Source of the DNA: Bacteroidales bacterium
GTDB lineage: Bacteria > Bacteroidota > Bacteroidia > Bacteroidales > UBA932
Length of the DNA: 64,000 nucleotides
NCBI GenBank assembly: GCA_017438975.1
Contig: JAFRUH010000033.1
Span: 1 to 64,000, forward strand
Direction of reading: 5' to 3'
The position numbers and the translations under genes were made by a program. The number at the start of each line of letters is the position of its first letter. Positions within the stretch are counted from its first letter, which is position 1. A model generated the notes under the pieces. That model saw only the letters and a program-made list of their open reading frames with translations. It did no database searches and had not been told where the DNA came from. Positions 1-6,830 of the stretch are shown here, one piece after another.

Positions 1-121
1 AAATCTGTAACTTTTCACTTTTTAGCTTTTCAATGGGGCAAGCGACAATATCAAAATCCCCACCCTATTTTTTTATAGGCAGAGGACTCTATCTCCCTCA
101 TTTTCAACCCCTCACGCCGCG

Positions 122-150
122 CCAACATTTTTTGCGCTAAACAATGCAGA
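122..150 (-). repeat. Copy 1 of the TTTAGCGCAAAAA site
   Basis: Read on the minus strand, positions 141 to 122 give TTTAGCGCAAAAAATGTTGG. This 20-mer is identical to 4875-4894 on the plus strand. On the other side, 129-150 matches 3206-3227 in 21 of 22 bases. It has the same orientation as copy 2 and is inverted relative to copy 3. It could be a third recombination or operator site belonging to an operon that lies left of the window. Confidence 0.55.
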
Positions 151-380
151 CGTCTAACTCCTAATTAATTGAGTACAAGGAGTTTATGCGTTTTTGGAAA
201 CGTAAGAACTATCGGGGGAGCGGAGCTGTTGTAGGCAAGCTCCTGGAGCAAGTCTTTTGAACCGTTCCGATAATCTCCCGGCTTCGTTTTCTGGAATCCG
301 GATTCCGGTATCGGCTTCCAAGACAAGGTCAAATCCATAAACAAATCAGATGGTAGTTATCAATTATTGTATTTACATTA

Positions 381-412
381 TTTGTAATTACAATTTTTGT
401 TATTTATATTTG
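381..412 (+). promoter_or_regulatory. Bacteroides-type promoter of the ATPase gene
   Basis: A -33 box TTTG (381-384) and a -7 box TATATTTG (405-412) are separated by 20 nt, a full match to the Bacteroides housekeeping promoter pattern. It lies 22 nt upstream of the ATPase start codon. Confidence 0.7.
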
Positions 413-434
413 CGCTGGATAAATATTCGCTATT

Positions 435-1568
435 ATGGAAGCACCGTTCATATTCGGTCGAATTGCAACTGATGAGAATTTTACGGACCGAGATCAAGAA
501 ATCAAACACCTTGTAAACAATTTCGAATCTCTCATCAACACCATTATCATTTCCCCAAGGCGGTGGGGAAAAAGTTCTCTTGTCCACAAAGCTTCGAGTA
601 TCGCTATGCAGGAGGATCGGACGCTCAAGGTTTGTTCCGTAGATCTTTTCAATGTCAAGACTGAAGAGCAATTTTATACCGTTTTTGCTCAGAGCCTTAT
701 ACAAGGGACGGCCAGCAAATGGGACGAAGCTGTTGAAAATGCCAAGAAGTTCTTTTCACATCTGGTCCCCAAGATTTCTATCGGGACTGATCCGGGCTCC
801 AAAATCTCAATCGACTTTGATTGGGAAGAAATTAAGAAGAACCCAGATGAAATTCTGGATCTTCCAGAGCGCATTGCCCATTCGAAAGGCATTAGAATCG
901 TTGTCTGCATCGATGAATTCCAGAACATTTCAGAATTTGATGATCCTTTGTTCTTCCAAAGAAAACTCCGGGCAAACTGGCAGATGCACCAAAAAGCAAG
1001 CTATTGCCTTTATGGAAGCAAACGGCATATGATGATGGAGGTCTTTGCCGATGCTTCTATGCCTTTTTATAAATTCGGAGACATCTTCTTTCTGAACAAA
1101 ATAGATACAGAGCATTTTGTCCCGTTCATTAAGAAGCGATTTACTTCTACGGGTAAGACCATTACTGAGGATGCTTGTCGCAAGATCGTTGCCCTTGCCG
1201 ATAATCACCCATACTATGTCCAACAACTCTCTCAACTTTCGTGGCTACGCTGTTTGTCGGAGTGCAGAGAAGAGGTTGTCATCAAGGCACATTCGTCTTT
1301 GGTTGAACAGCTCAGCCTGTTATTTACGAATTTAATGGAGACACTTACCTTCCAACAAACCTGTTATCTCCACGCTGTGATAGCAGGAGAAAAAGCCATT
1401 ACCAATTCTGAGACGATGCATAAATATCATATCAGCAGCGCTACGGCTGCTTCCCGTTCTCTCAAAACGCTGATTAATAAAGATATCCTTGATAGCAAAG
1501 CAGGGGTGGTTTCATTCCAGGATCCTATCTTTGAATATTGGCTGAGGCATTATTATTTCCGGATTTAA
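435..1568 (+). CDS. Archaeal-type AAA+ ATPase of unknown role
   Basis: A 377-residue protein of the ATPase_2 / archaeal ATPase superfamily, a STAND-like P-loop family often found as isolated genes in Bacteroidales. A degenerate Walker A, SPRRWGKSSL, lies near residue 42 and a Walker B, VVCIDEFQ, near residue 155. The C-terminal third looks like the winged-helix domain usual in the family and ends WLRHYYF. It has no signal peptide or membrane segment. The gene stands alone behind its own promoter. Its base composition is more AT-rich than the rest of the window, and it is flanked by degraded repeats, both of which suggest acquisition. Family assignment is firm; the cellular role is unknown. 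Confidence 0.8.
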   Translation: MEAPFIFGRIATDENFTDRDQEIKHLVNNFESLINTIIISPRRWGKSSLVHKASSIAMQEDRTLKVCSVDLFNVKTEEQFYTVFAQSLIQGTASKWDEAVENAKKFFSHLVPKISIGTDPGSKISIDFDWEEIKKNPDEILDLPERIAHSKGIRIVVCIDEFQNISEFDDPLFFQRKLRANWQMHQKASYCLYGSKRHMMMEVFADASMPFYKFGDIFFLNKIDTEHFVPFIKKRFTSTGKTITEDACRKIVALADNHPYYVQQLSQLSWLRCLSECREEVVIKAHSSLVEQLSLLFTNLMETLTFQQTCYLHAVIAGEKAITNSETMHKYHISSATAASRSLKTLINKDILDSKAGVVSFQDPIFEYWLRHYYFRI

Positions 1569-1631
1569 CGGGTGGCAGCGAGGCTATTGTGGGCAAATTC
1601 CTGGAGGTGGTTTTTTTGAATCGCTTTATAC

Positions 1632-1669
1632 GAAGAATCGCCAGTCCTTTCCGGGACTGGCGATTCTTC
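1632..1669. terminator. Bidirectional terminator hairpin
   Basis: A perfect 16-bp stem (1632-1647 paired with 1654-1669) encloses a 6-nt loop. It sits between the convergent ATPase and fimbrillin genes, so it can serve both. Confidence 0.8.
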
Positions 1670-1691
1670 ATTATAAAGTATCGTCTACTTA

Positions 1692-2942
1692 TTAATCAGG
1701 ATAGTTTACATAAATGATGTGAGCGTGGGGGCTACCGCTTGCCCAATTCGATTGCCCAGAAACTATCTTATTATCGACTACGACGAGATAGAATGTATGG
1801 CCGGTACCGCCTTTTTTATAAGAAACAGTATATATTTCCTCTTCGTTCAGAGTTGTTTTGTCAAAATCGGCCGCGAGGTTAGCATCGGTGGTCCAATCAA
1901 AATCTGCTCCATTTTTATTCTCATCTGTATATAAGTATTCGCGGGTATCTCCGTTCATACGGTAAATTCTTGTCTTTCCGTTTTGCGTTTCAACGCCAAT
2001 TGCATAATCAGCCGGGTTAAGGTTCGGGTCACCCTCCCGTCCTACATATTCTCCTGTTTCAGGATTGTATATACTTAAGGGCTCACCTTCTCCATTATAG
2101 GTAACAAATACAACAGCTCCCTCACCATATCCATCAGGGTCGAAAGGAATATTGGGGATGTTGATCGTGCTGAATCTTTTTATTTTATTTGCCGCGAAGG
2201 TCGTGTTTGCGGTCTTCTTGGACTCTGTGATCGGCTTTACTTGATTCGGGGCTCCTGTTTCCAGATAAACTTGTAGGGCAACAGCACCGACGGGCATGGG
2301 GACGAAGAAATGATCTCCTCCCAAAAGTCCTGTCGGAACCTTGATGGTGTTGCTTCCTGTCGATATTTTCCCGGTAGTTATATCTAGATCACCTGCACAA
2401 GGGACATCCGTTTTGACTACGTAATTAACAGCAACAGAAGGAATCTTTGTAAAGGATACTTCCAGTCCGGCCGTAACATGGCGGAAACGGAGAGTTCCTT
2501 CATACCCTTCTTCGAATTCTGCCACCATGGGATAAAAAAAGCGCTTGTGGCTATCATCGTAGGAATAGGTTGAAGGAAGCGTAATGGTCGTAGCGTTTTT
2601 CTTGCAGGATGCAGGATAAACGGCGATAGTTGTTACGTTTTCAGTTTCAGGAATGGATCCGGAAATGGAAGCAGAGAGTCCGGTCCCATCAACGGTAAAG
2701 TCATAGAACTGACCGTCCGTTGCCAAAACGGCAACTTTATCACCGCTTTCCCAAGAAAATTTTGCGGCATCGTCAATCGTTGCTCTTGTAGCATCGTCGC
2801 TAATGATTTCCGCACCGAAAACCACGTGCTTCATTTTTACGATCTCATTCTCTTCTGCCGTCAGATCGTTGGCCGGCTTGCTACACGCTCCAACTAAGAG
2901 CGCAGCAATAGCGATGTATCCAAATATCTTTTTCATATTCAA
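1692..2942 (-). CDS. Fimbrillin-family lipoprotein (left fimbrial operon)
   Basis: A 416-residue surface lipoprotein. The signal peptide ends in the lipobox LLVGAC, with the Cys near residue 20. The segment DDATRATIDDAAKFSWESGD is the usual start of the mature part of fimbrillin-like proteins (FimA/Mfa/FimB-like families). FRHVTAGLEVSF matches the conserved strand where these pilins begin their second half. The C-terminal ~130 residues, after a DPDGYGEGAVV linker, are not recognised. It follows the 53-residue peptide gene after a 5-nt gap and shares its transcription unit. No TAnnTTTG promoter was found upstream in the present orientation, so it may be silent unless the adjacent recombinase segment is inverted. 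Likely a pilus subunit or tip lipoprotein. Confidence 0.75.
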   Translation of the reverse strand: MNMKKIFGYIAIAALLVGACSKPANDLTAEENEIVKMKHVVFGAEIISDDATRATIDDAAKFSWESGDKVAVLATDGQFYDFTVDGTGLSASISGSIPETENVTTIAVYPASCKKNATTITLPSTYSYDDSHKRFFYPMVAEFEEGYEGTLRFRHVTAGLEVSFTKIPSVAVNYVVKTDVPCAGDLDITTGKISTGSNTIKVPTGLLGGDHFFVPMPVGAVALQVYLETGAPNQVKPITESKKTANTTFAANKIKRFSTINIPNIPFDPDGYGEGAVVFVTYNGEGEPLSIYNPETGEYVGREGDPNLNPADYAIGVETQNGKTRIYRMNGDTREYLYTDENKNGADFDWTTDANLAADFDKTTLNEEEIYTVSYKKGGTGHTFYLVVVDNKIVSGQSNWASGSPHAHIIYVNYPD

Positions 2943-2947
2943 TAGTT

Positions 2948-3109
2948 TTATCCTTCATTCGAGGGTGTGTCCCATTCTTCATCATCCCAACCGGAATTCT
3001 CTCCTTGGGCTCCAGAAAAGAGAACATTCTTTTCTGCTTGCAAATAGGTCATAAAGCACTGCGGCGCTTCATACCTTTGCCTCGTGAATACAATAGTTTC
3101 TTTTTTCAT
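2948..3109 (-). CDS. Small peptide (53 aa) heading the left fimbrial operon
   Basis: An open frame of 53 codons starting MKKETIVFTRQRYEAPQC. It lies 5 nt upstream of the fimbrillin gene in the same direction. Its pattern, a basic MKK start, then YEAP about 13 residues in, then an acidic Trp-containing tail, matches the 51-residue peptide at 5084-5239, which also directly precedes a fimbrillin gene. Short proteins opening with Y-E-x-P occur in other Bacteroidales, but their function is not known to me. It has no signal peptide. Conserved position in two operons supports a real gene; the role is unknown. Confidence 0.6.
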   Translation of the reverse strand: MKKETIVFTRQRYEAPQCFMTYLQAEKNVLFSGAQGENSGWDDEEWDTPSNEG

Positions 3110-3199
3110 TGTTTTATGGTTTTATTAATAATAATTCGTTATCTTTATTGTCTTTTTTTTGTTACAATTCGTAGCTATTTGGATTATAATGTAAGCCCA

Positions 3200-3227
3200 A
3201 AAGTGTTTTTGCGCTAAAAAATGCAGA
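3200..3227 (-). repeat. Inverted repeat copy 2, left end of candidate invertible segment
   Basis: Minus-strand TTTTTTAGCGCAAAAA at 3221-3206 is a perfect 16-bp inverted partner of 4872-4887. It lies about 100 nt upstream of the left peptide-fimbrillin operon, in the same relative orientation as copy 3 has to the right operon. Confidence 0.6.
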
Positions 3228-3554
3228 TATTTGTCATTATTAATCGATTGATAATCAGTATATTAAGTGCGATTATTGTAGATTTTTATTACCTAAAACT
3301 TTAACAAGCTTTTGATTTATAAATAATTGAAAATATTGAGTAGACAACCGCGAAACGCGTATTTCGTTAATTATCAAGATTTTATAATTTAAAATTATTT
3401 AAAAAATATCAAACTTCCAATTCGTAACCACTATTTCCCGCCATAGAACGCAAATATCCGCCATTCTTGACATGAACCGTATTACTTTGCTTGCAAAGAC
3501 CTGATAATTAAAACGATAGGATAATAGTTCAAACAATTCCCGGAATCTCGGTTA

Positions 3555-3585
3555 TTTGATTATTTGCAGTTATAGCATAACTTTG
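3555..3585 (+). promoter_or_regulatory. Promoter of the small basic protein gene
   Basis: TTTG (3555-3558) and TAACTTTG (3578-3585) are separated by 19 nt. The -7 box ends 5 nt before the ATG at 3591, so the transcript would start at or next to the start codon (leaderless or nearly so). Confidence 0.6.
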
Positions 3586-3590
3586 CGGTG

Positions 3591-3773
3591 ATGGCAGTAA
3601 AGAAAAAGAAAAACCGGAAACGAATAACGGAGCGCGACTATATCAAGGCCCAGCGGAGGGCATCGCGCCTGGAAGAGATCGAAGCGCACGGCAAGCCGGT
3701 CTCCTTCCGACCGGTTGTCGTGCGCTCAAAAAAGGTCTATGACCGGAAGCGGGTCAAACGGGAAGACTTCTAA
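3591..3773 (+). CDS. Small highly basic protein (60 aa)
   Basis: Sixty residues starting MAVKKKKNRKRITERDY. By my count 22 are Lys or Arg and 8 are Asp or Glu. It has no Cys, no membrane segment and no recognised domain. The ATG at 3591 is preferred over the adjacent GTG at 3588 because the promoter lies immediately upstream. It converges with the tyrosine recombinase gene, whose stop is 14 nt away, inside the same inverted-repeat-bounded segment. That position makes it a candidate DNA-binding accessory or directionality factor for the recombinase, but this is inference from position and charge alone. Confidence 0.55.
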   Translation: MAVKKKKNRKRITERDYIKAQRRASRLEEIEAHGKPVSFRPVVVRSKKVYDRKRVKREDF

Positions 3774-3787
3774 CCCGCCCGGTATTG

Positions 3788-4735
3788 TCATTGTGTCAGT
3801 TTATGGCTCCGCAGGACCCGTTCGAGCCTGTCGACGTCCCCTGAGAGTTTGGCAGAGGTAAGTTTGGCGTATATCTGGGTTGTCGCAATGCTGGTATGGC
3901 CCAGGATAGAACTGATGCTCTCTATCGGCATCCCGTTCGTCATCGCGATCGTCGCAAAGGTGTGGCGCGCGATATGGAAGGTCAGGGGCTCATGGAACCC
4001 GCAGATCTTCGAGAGCCGTTTAAGCCTGTCGTTCATGACGGTATAACTGCCTATATTAAAAATATGAGCATCCGTGCGCTCGGGTTCATATTGTTTCATG
4101 ATTGCCATGGGAACTTTCATGAGCTTGATCCGGAAGAGCGTTTGGGTCTTCTTGCGTTGGCTGACGATCCATAGCGACTTCCCGATTTCGATCAACTGGT
4201 CCTCGGTCAGGCTCTTCAGGTCCGCGAAAGAGATTCCCGTCCAGCAGCTGAATACGAACATGTCCCTCGTAAAGGCCATCTTCGGATCCGGGATCTCCTT
4301 GGTCATAAGCAGTTTCAGTTCGCCTTCCGTTAAGTACCGGCGGGCCTTGACGTTTGGACGGATATGGTAATCGGAACACGGGTTCGTCGGGATCTGTCCA
4401 TTCTTGAACGCTTGTGAACAGACCCTCTTGAGAGGGATCTGGTAGAGCCAGACCGTCGACTGCGTGAGTCCTTTGTCCAGAAGGTGTTTGCAGAACAGCC
4501 GTATGAATTCCTCCGAGAGTTCGTCCAGCCGGATGTCGGCCTTTCCGTAGTGGATCCGGATAAAATCCTCGAGATGATTCCGGACAATAAGGTACTTCAT
4601 ATAGGTGCTCCGGGATCTGTCGACCCCGACCCGTTGCCGGAAAACAGTTAGATCGGAATCGAAGGTTTTTAGTAAATAAATCTTCTTTTTCGTTTTTGAA
4701 GCGTTTTGGTTGTTAATAACCTTGTTCATAACCAT
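3788..4735 (-). CDS. Tyrosine site-specific recombinase (fimbrial switch candidate)
   Basis: A phage-integrase-family recombinase of about 315 residues. An N-terminal SAM-like arm (around residues 35-125) is followed by the catalytic domain. Visible catalytic residues are HIARHTFAT (His-x-x-Arg), GHTSIATTQ (His) and the nucleophile in QIYAKL. The first catalytic Arg is replaced: the usual TGxR motif reads WTGISFADL, with Ser. A Ser at this position is also described for the CTnDOT integrase of Bacteroides. The frame extends to a TTG at 4792, but the ATGs at 4735 or 4729 (MNKVINNQN) are better starts. Lying between inverted repeats and two divergent fimbrial operons, it is the likely invertase, analogous in layout to the E. 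coli fim switch. The identity of its target site is inferred. Confidence 0.8.
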   Translation of the reverse strand: MVMNKVINNQNASKTKKKIYLLKTFDSDLTVFRQRVGVDRSRSTYMKYLIVRNHLEDFIRIHYGKADIRLDELSEEFIRLFCKHLLDKGLTQSTVWLYQIPLKRVCSQAFKNGQIPTNPCSDYHIRPNVKARRYLTEGELKLLMTKEIPDPKMAFTRDMFVFSCWTGISFADLKSLTEDQLIEIGKSLWIVSQRKKTQTLFRIKLMKVPMAIMKQYEPERTDAHIFNIGSYTVMNDRLKRLSKICGFHEPLTFHIARHTFATIAMTNGMPIESISSILGHTSIATTQIYAKLTSAKLSGDVDRLERVLRSHKLTQ

Positions 4736-4832
4736 GGCATTTTTAAAGTATGTATCAATAGACGTTGATCCAGGCCGTGTGGCCAAAATCAAAAAAAAAT
4801 ATACTTACGTACGCATTTTTCTCATAAAACTC

Positions 4833-4863
4833 TTTCAAATTGGCCAAAAAGTATTTATATTTG
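4833..4863 (+). promoter_or_regulatory. Rightward promoter inside the candidate invertible segment
   Basis: TTTC (4833-4836), a 19-nt spacer and TATATTTG (4856-4863) form a good Bacteroides promoter. It lies 8 nt inside inverted-repeat copy 3 and reads outward to the peptide-fimbrillin-VWA operon. Inversion between copies 2 and 3 would point it at the left fimbrillin operon instead. Confidence 0.65.
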
Positions 4864-4868
4864 CAGGT

Positions 4869-4894
4869 GATTTTTTTAGCGCAAAAAATGTTGG
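4869..4894 (+). repeat. Inverted repeat copy 3, right end of candidate invertible segment
   Basis: TTTTTTAGCGCAAAAA at 4872-4887 is the exact inverted partner of copy 2, and 4875-4894 is identical over 20 bases to the minus strand of copy 1. The core is itself a near-dyad (T-run, GCGC, A-run). Confidence 0.6.
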
Positions 4895-5083
4895 TCGGTT
4901 TGAACGGCTCACGAAATGTGCCACAGAGCGCGTTGAGAGGCCGATTTTTGAACGACTCAATTTTGAAGCGCTGAATCATAATAAGTTAGTCTCGCTGCAG
5001 CGTTGCTGACGCGAGTAACAATTTGTCAGGGCGGGCGCCCGGACACTTGAAAGCAGAAAATAATATGTTAAAACTGTAGGAAT

Positions 5084-5239
5084 ATGAAAAAACAAACACA
5101 ATTGGAGTACGAAACTCCCTTCATTGTTGTACATGAAGTGGCGTTTGAAGGAGATCTCTGCCAGTCAAAGATCGAGGCAAACATCACCGTGGAAGATCTG
5201 GATGAGGAAAATGGCTCTGACCATGACCTTGAATTCTAA
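5084..5239 (+). CDS. Small peptide (51 aa) heading the right fimbrial operon
   Basis: An open frame of 51 codons starting MKKQTQLEYETPFIVVHE, with FEGDLCQSKIEAN in the middle and a strongly acidic tail (VEDLDEENGSDHDLEF). It lies 18 nt upstream of a fimbrillin gene and is the counterpart of the 53-residue peptide at 2948-3109 (shared MKK start, Y-E-x-P motif, acidic tail). It has no signal peptide. A single Cys in an LCxS context follows the motif. Position and pattern conservation suggest translation; the function is unknown to me. Confidence 0.6.
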   Translation: MKKQTQLEYETPFIVVHEVAFEGDLCQSKIEANITVEDLDEENGSDHDLEF

Positions 5240-5257
5240 TTATTAGCGCTAGAGATT

Positions 5258-6811
5258 ATGAAAAAGACCAATCTTATAATTCTTGCTTTGCTTTCTGCGC
5301 TCGCTGCTATCCTGTTTGTTTCCTGCGAGCGCGAAAATGACATCAACCAGCACGTTGCCGGAGATAATGAAATCGCCTTCAGGGTCGTCAACCCTGCGAC
5401 CAGGGCCTCCATTGCGGAGACGACGAACCTGATTCCCCTCGAAGAGGATGAGGACGGGAACGTGTTCACGCTCGAAGAAACCGTGATCGACCTGAATGCA
5501 GCCGGTGTCGTTACGAGAGGTACTCCCGTCACGACCGATAATGCCGCGACTTTGTATAAGAAGTTCTGGGCCATCGCCTACGACTCCGCACTAAGCGAGG
5601 TCGCTCTCGAGGGCGTCGCCTTTGATTTCAGCAACGAGGTTTGGGCGCACAGCTATCACAAGAACCCTTGGGAAAAAGCCGACCCGCTCAAATTCTTCAT
5701 GTGGATGCCGGCCGACGACAGCGGCGATATGGCGGGTGTTTCCGCTGACGGTTTCACTCCGACGGCCAATGGTCTGAGATTCTCCTACGAGTCTCCGACC
5801 AGCAGCAGCGGAACCTCGGATGCCGTCGAGCAGGAGGACATCGTCTTCTCTTCCGCGACGCTCACCAAATCGACCTATGATCCTTCCACGGGCGCGTCCA
5901 TTGAATTCCATCACGCCCTCACCGGTGTCAAGTTCACCATCTCGAACGACAACACCATCGCCAACAAGACTTATATCACAAAGGTCGTTATCAACGGCCT
6001 CAAGTCTGCCGGAACCTGCGTCATGGGAACGAGCGCCACTTGGACCCCCGGGACGGCGACGGCTTCTTTCACGCAGGAATACACGAAAGATAACGTCATT
6101 TCCGGAGGAAGCGGATATCCTGCCCTGAATGACGATGAAACGTCGATGACTTTCTGGGTTATCCCCCAGCAGCTGACTGACAACGTTACGCTTGAGATCA
6201 CTTTCCATCTCGAGAATGGCACCAAGGTCGGTGAAGATATTGTCCGAACGGTCGCCCTCGGAACGGCCCTTGGCAATCCGACCTGGACTTCCGGACAGCT
6301 CCATACTTTCTCGCTCAAGGGCAAAGAGGTCGTTATCCATGCTGATGATGAGATTGTAAACGGCGTGAAGAAGAATATCGACATTACGAATCACGGTAAT
6401 GTGAATTGCTTCATCCGTGCGATGATTATCGGCAACTGGGTTGACGAGGATGGACTTCCGATTTTCGGATACACCGACTTCAAGACTCCGGGAGCCGAAT
6501 ATACTGAAATTCCGTCCTGGACGATTGAAGGTGCTTTGAATGGCGCAGCTTATGCGGGCTCATTTGTCGGCCTCCCCGGAAATGGTTGGGTGCGTAGTAC
6601 TGACGACGGGTATTTCTATTACACGACTGCCGTTGCTCCGGAAGCAAGTACGGTGCCTCTCTTCACCTCCTTTACGCCTTCAGCAACCGTCCCGCAGTAT
6701 GAGATTGCGGGTAAGCCTATTAACACCACTTTCTTCATGGAGATCGCCGTTCAGGCGATTGAGGCCAAGGAGGGAGAAACCTATACGCAGGCATGGGGAA
6801 ATACACAATAA
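5258..6811 (+). CDS. Fimbrillin-like lipoprotein with extra C-terminal domain
   Basis: A 517-residue lipoprotein with a signal peptide and lipobox FVSC (Cys near residue 23). The first ~355 residues show fimbrillin features: NPATRASIAET near the mature start, then EFHHALTGVKFTISN, the conserved strand of Mfa/FimA-type proteins. The last ~155 residues begin KKNIDITNHGNVNCFIRAMI. This resembles the opening of TasA/camelysin-type secreted fibre proteins of Gram-positives (K-N-x-G-N-V-D-x-x-I-R-x), and such a domain is unusual on a fimbrillin. It precedes the VWA adhesin after a 19-nt gap that contains AAAGGAGG. It is probably a fimbrial shaft or anchoring subunit that partners that adhesin; the C-terminal similarity is by eye only. 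Confidence 0.7.
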   Translation: MKKTNLIILALLSALAAILFVSCERENDINQHVAGDNEIAFRVVNPATRASIAETTNLIPLEEDEDGNVFTLEETVIDLNAAGVVTRGTPVTTDNAATLYKKFWAIAYDSALSEVALEGVAFDFSNEVWAHSYHKNPWEKADPLKFFMWMPADDSGDMAGVSADGFTPTANGLRFSYESPTSSSGTSDAVEQEDIVFSSATLTKSTYDPSTGASIEFHHALTGVKFTISNDNTIANKTYITKVVINGLKSAGTCVMGTSATWTPGTATASFTQEYTKDNVISGGSGYPALNDDETSMTFWVIPQQLTDNVTLEITFHLENGTKVGEDIVRTVALGTALGNPTWTSGQLHTFSLKGKEVVIHADDEIVNGVKKNIDITNHGNVNCFIRAMIIGNWVDEDGLPIFGYTDFKTPGAEYTEIPSWTIEGALNGAAYAGSFVGLPGNGWVRSTDDGYFYYTTAVAPEASTVPLFTSFTPSATVPQYEIAGKPINTTFFMEIAVQAIEAKEGETYTQAWGNTQ

Positions 6812-6830
6812 TTAAAAGGAGGATTACACA

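Larger units (their letters stand above)
1..434. other. Left-edge region without a convincing gene
   Basis: No convincing gene is visible here. The stretch holds one copy of the TTTAGCGCAAAAA motif (122-150, read on the minus strand), a degraded repeat near 211-265 that resembles sequence just after the ATPase gene, and the promoter of that ATPase at 381-412. A minus-strand open frame that overlaps the ATPase start has no recognisable features and looks like a shadow. Confidence 0.5.
3110..3590. other. AT-rich intergenic region with inverted-repeat copy 2
   Basis: This 480-base stretch has no recognisable gene. It carries the leader of the left fimbrial operon (minus strand, 3110-3200), site copy 2 (3200-3227), a CTTTGC-tt-GCAAAG dyad at 3485-3498 and the promoter of the small basic gene (3555-3585). 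No TAnnTTTG box points left toward the fimbrillin operon on either side of copy 2. Confidence 0.5.
4736..5083. other. Switch promoter and long leader of the right fimbrial operon
   Basis: No gene over 50 codons is seen. The stretch contains the upstream region of the recombinase, the rightward promoter (4833-4863), inverted-repeat copy 3 (4869-4894) and a leader of roughly 200 nt. The leader has a GGGCGCCC palindrome (about 5034-5041) and a CTCGC...GCGAG potential hairpin (about 4992-5016). A 28-codon frame starting inside copy 3 at 4889 has no supporting evidence. Confidence 0.5.

Noticed and set aside
378-704. 108-codon minus-strand frame opposite the ATPase start
   Set aside because: Overlaps the ATPase promoter and Walker A coding region; no features of its own.
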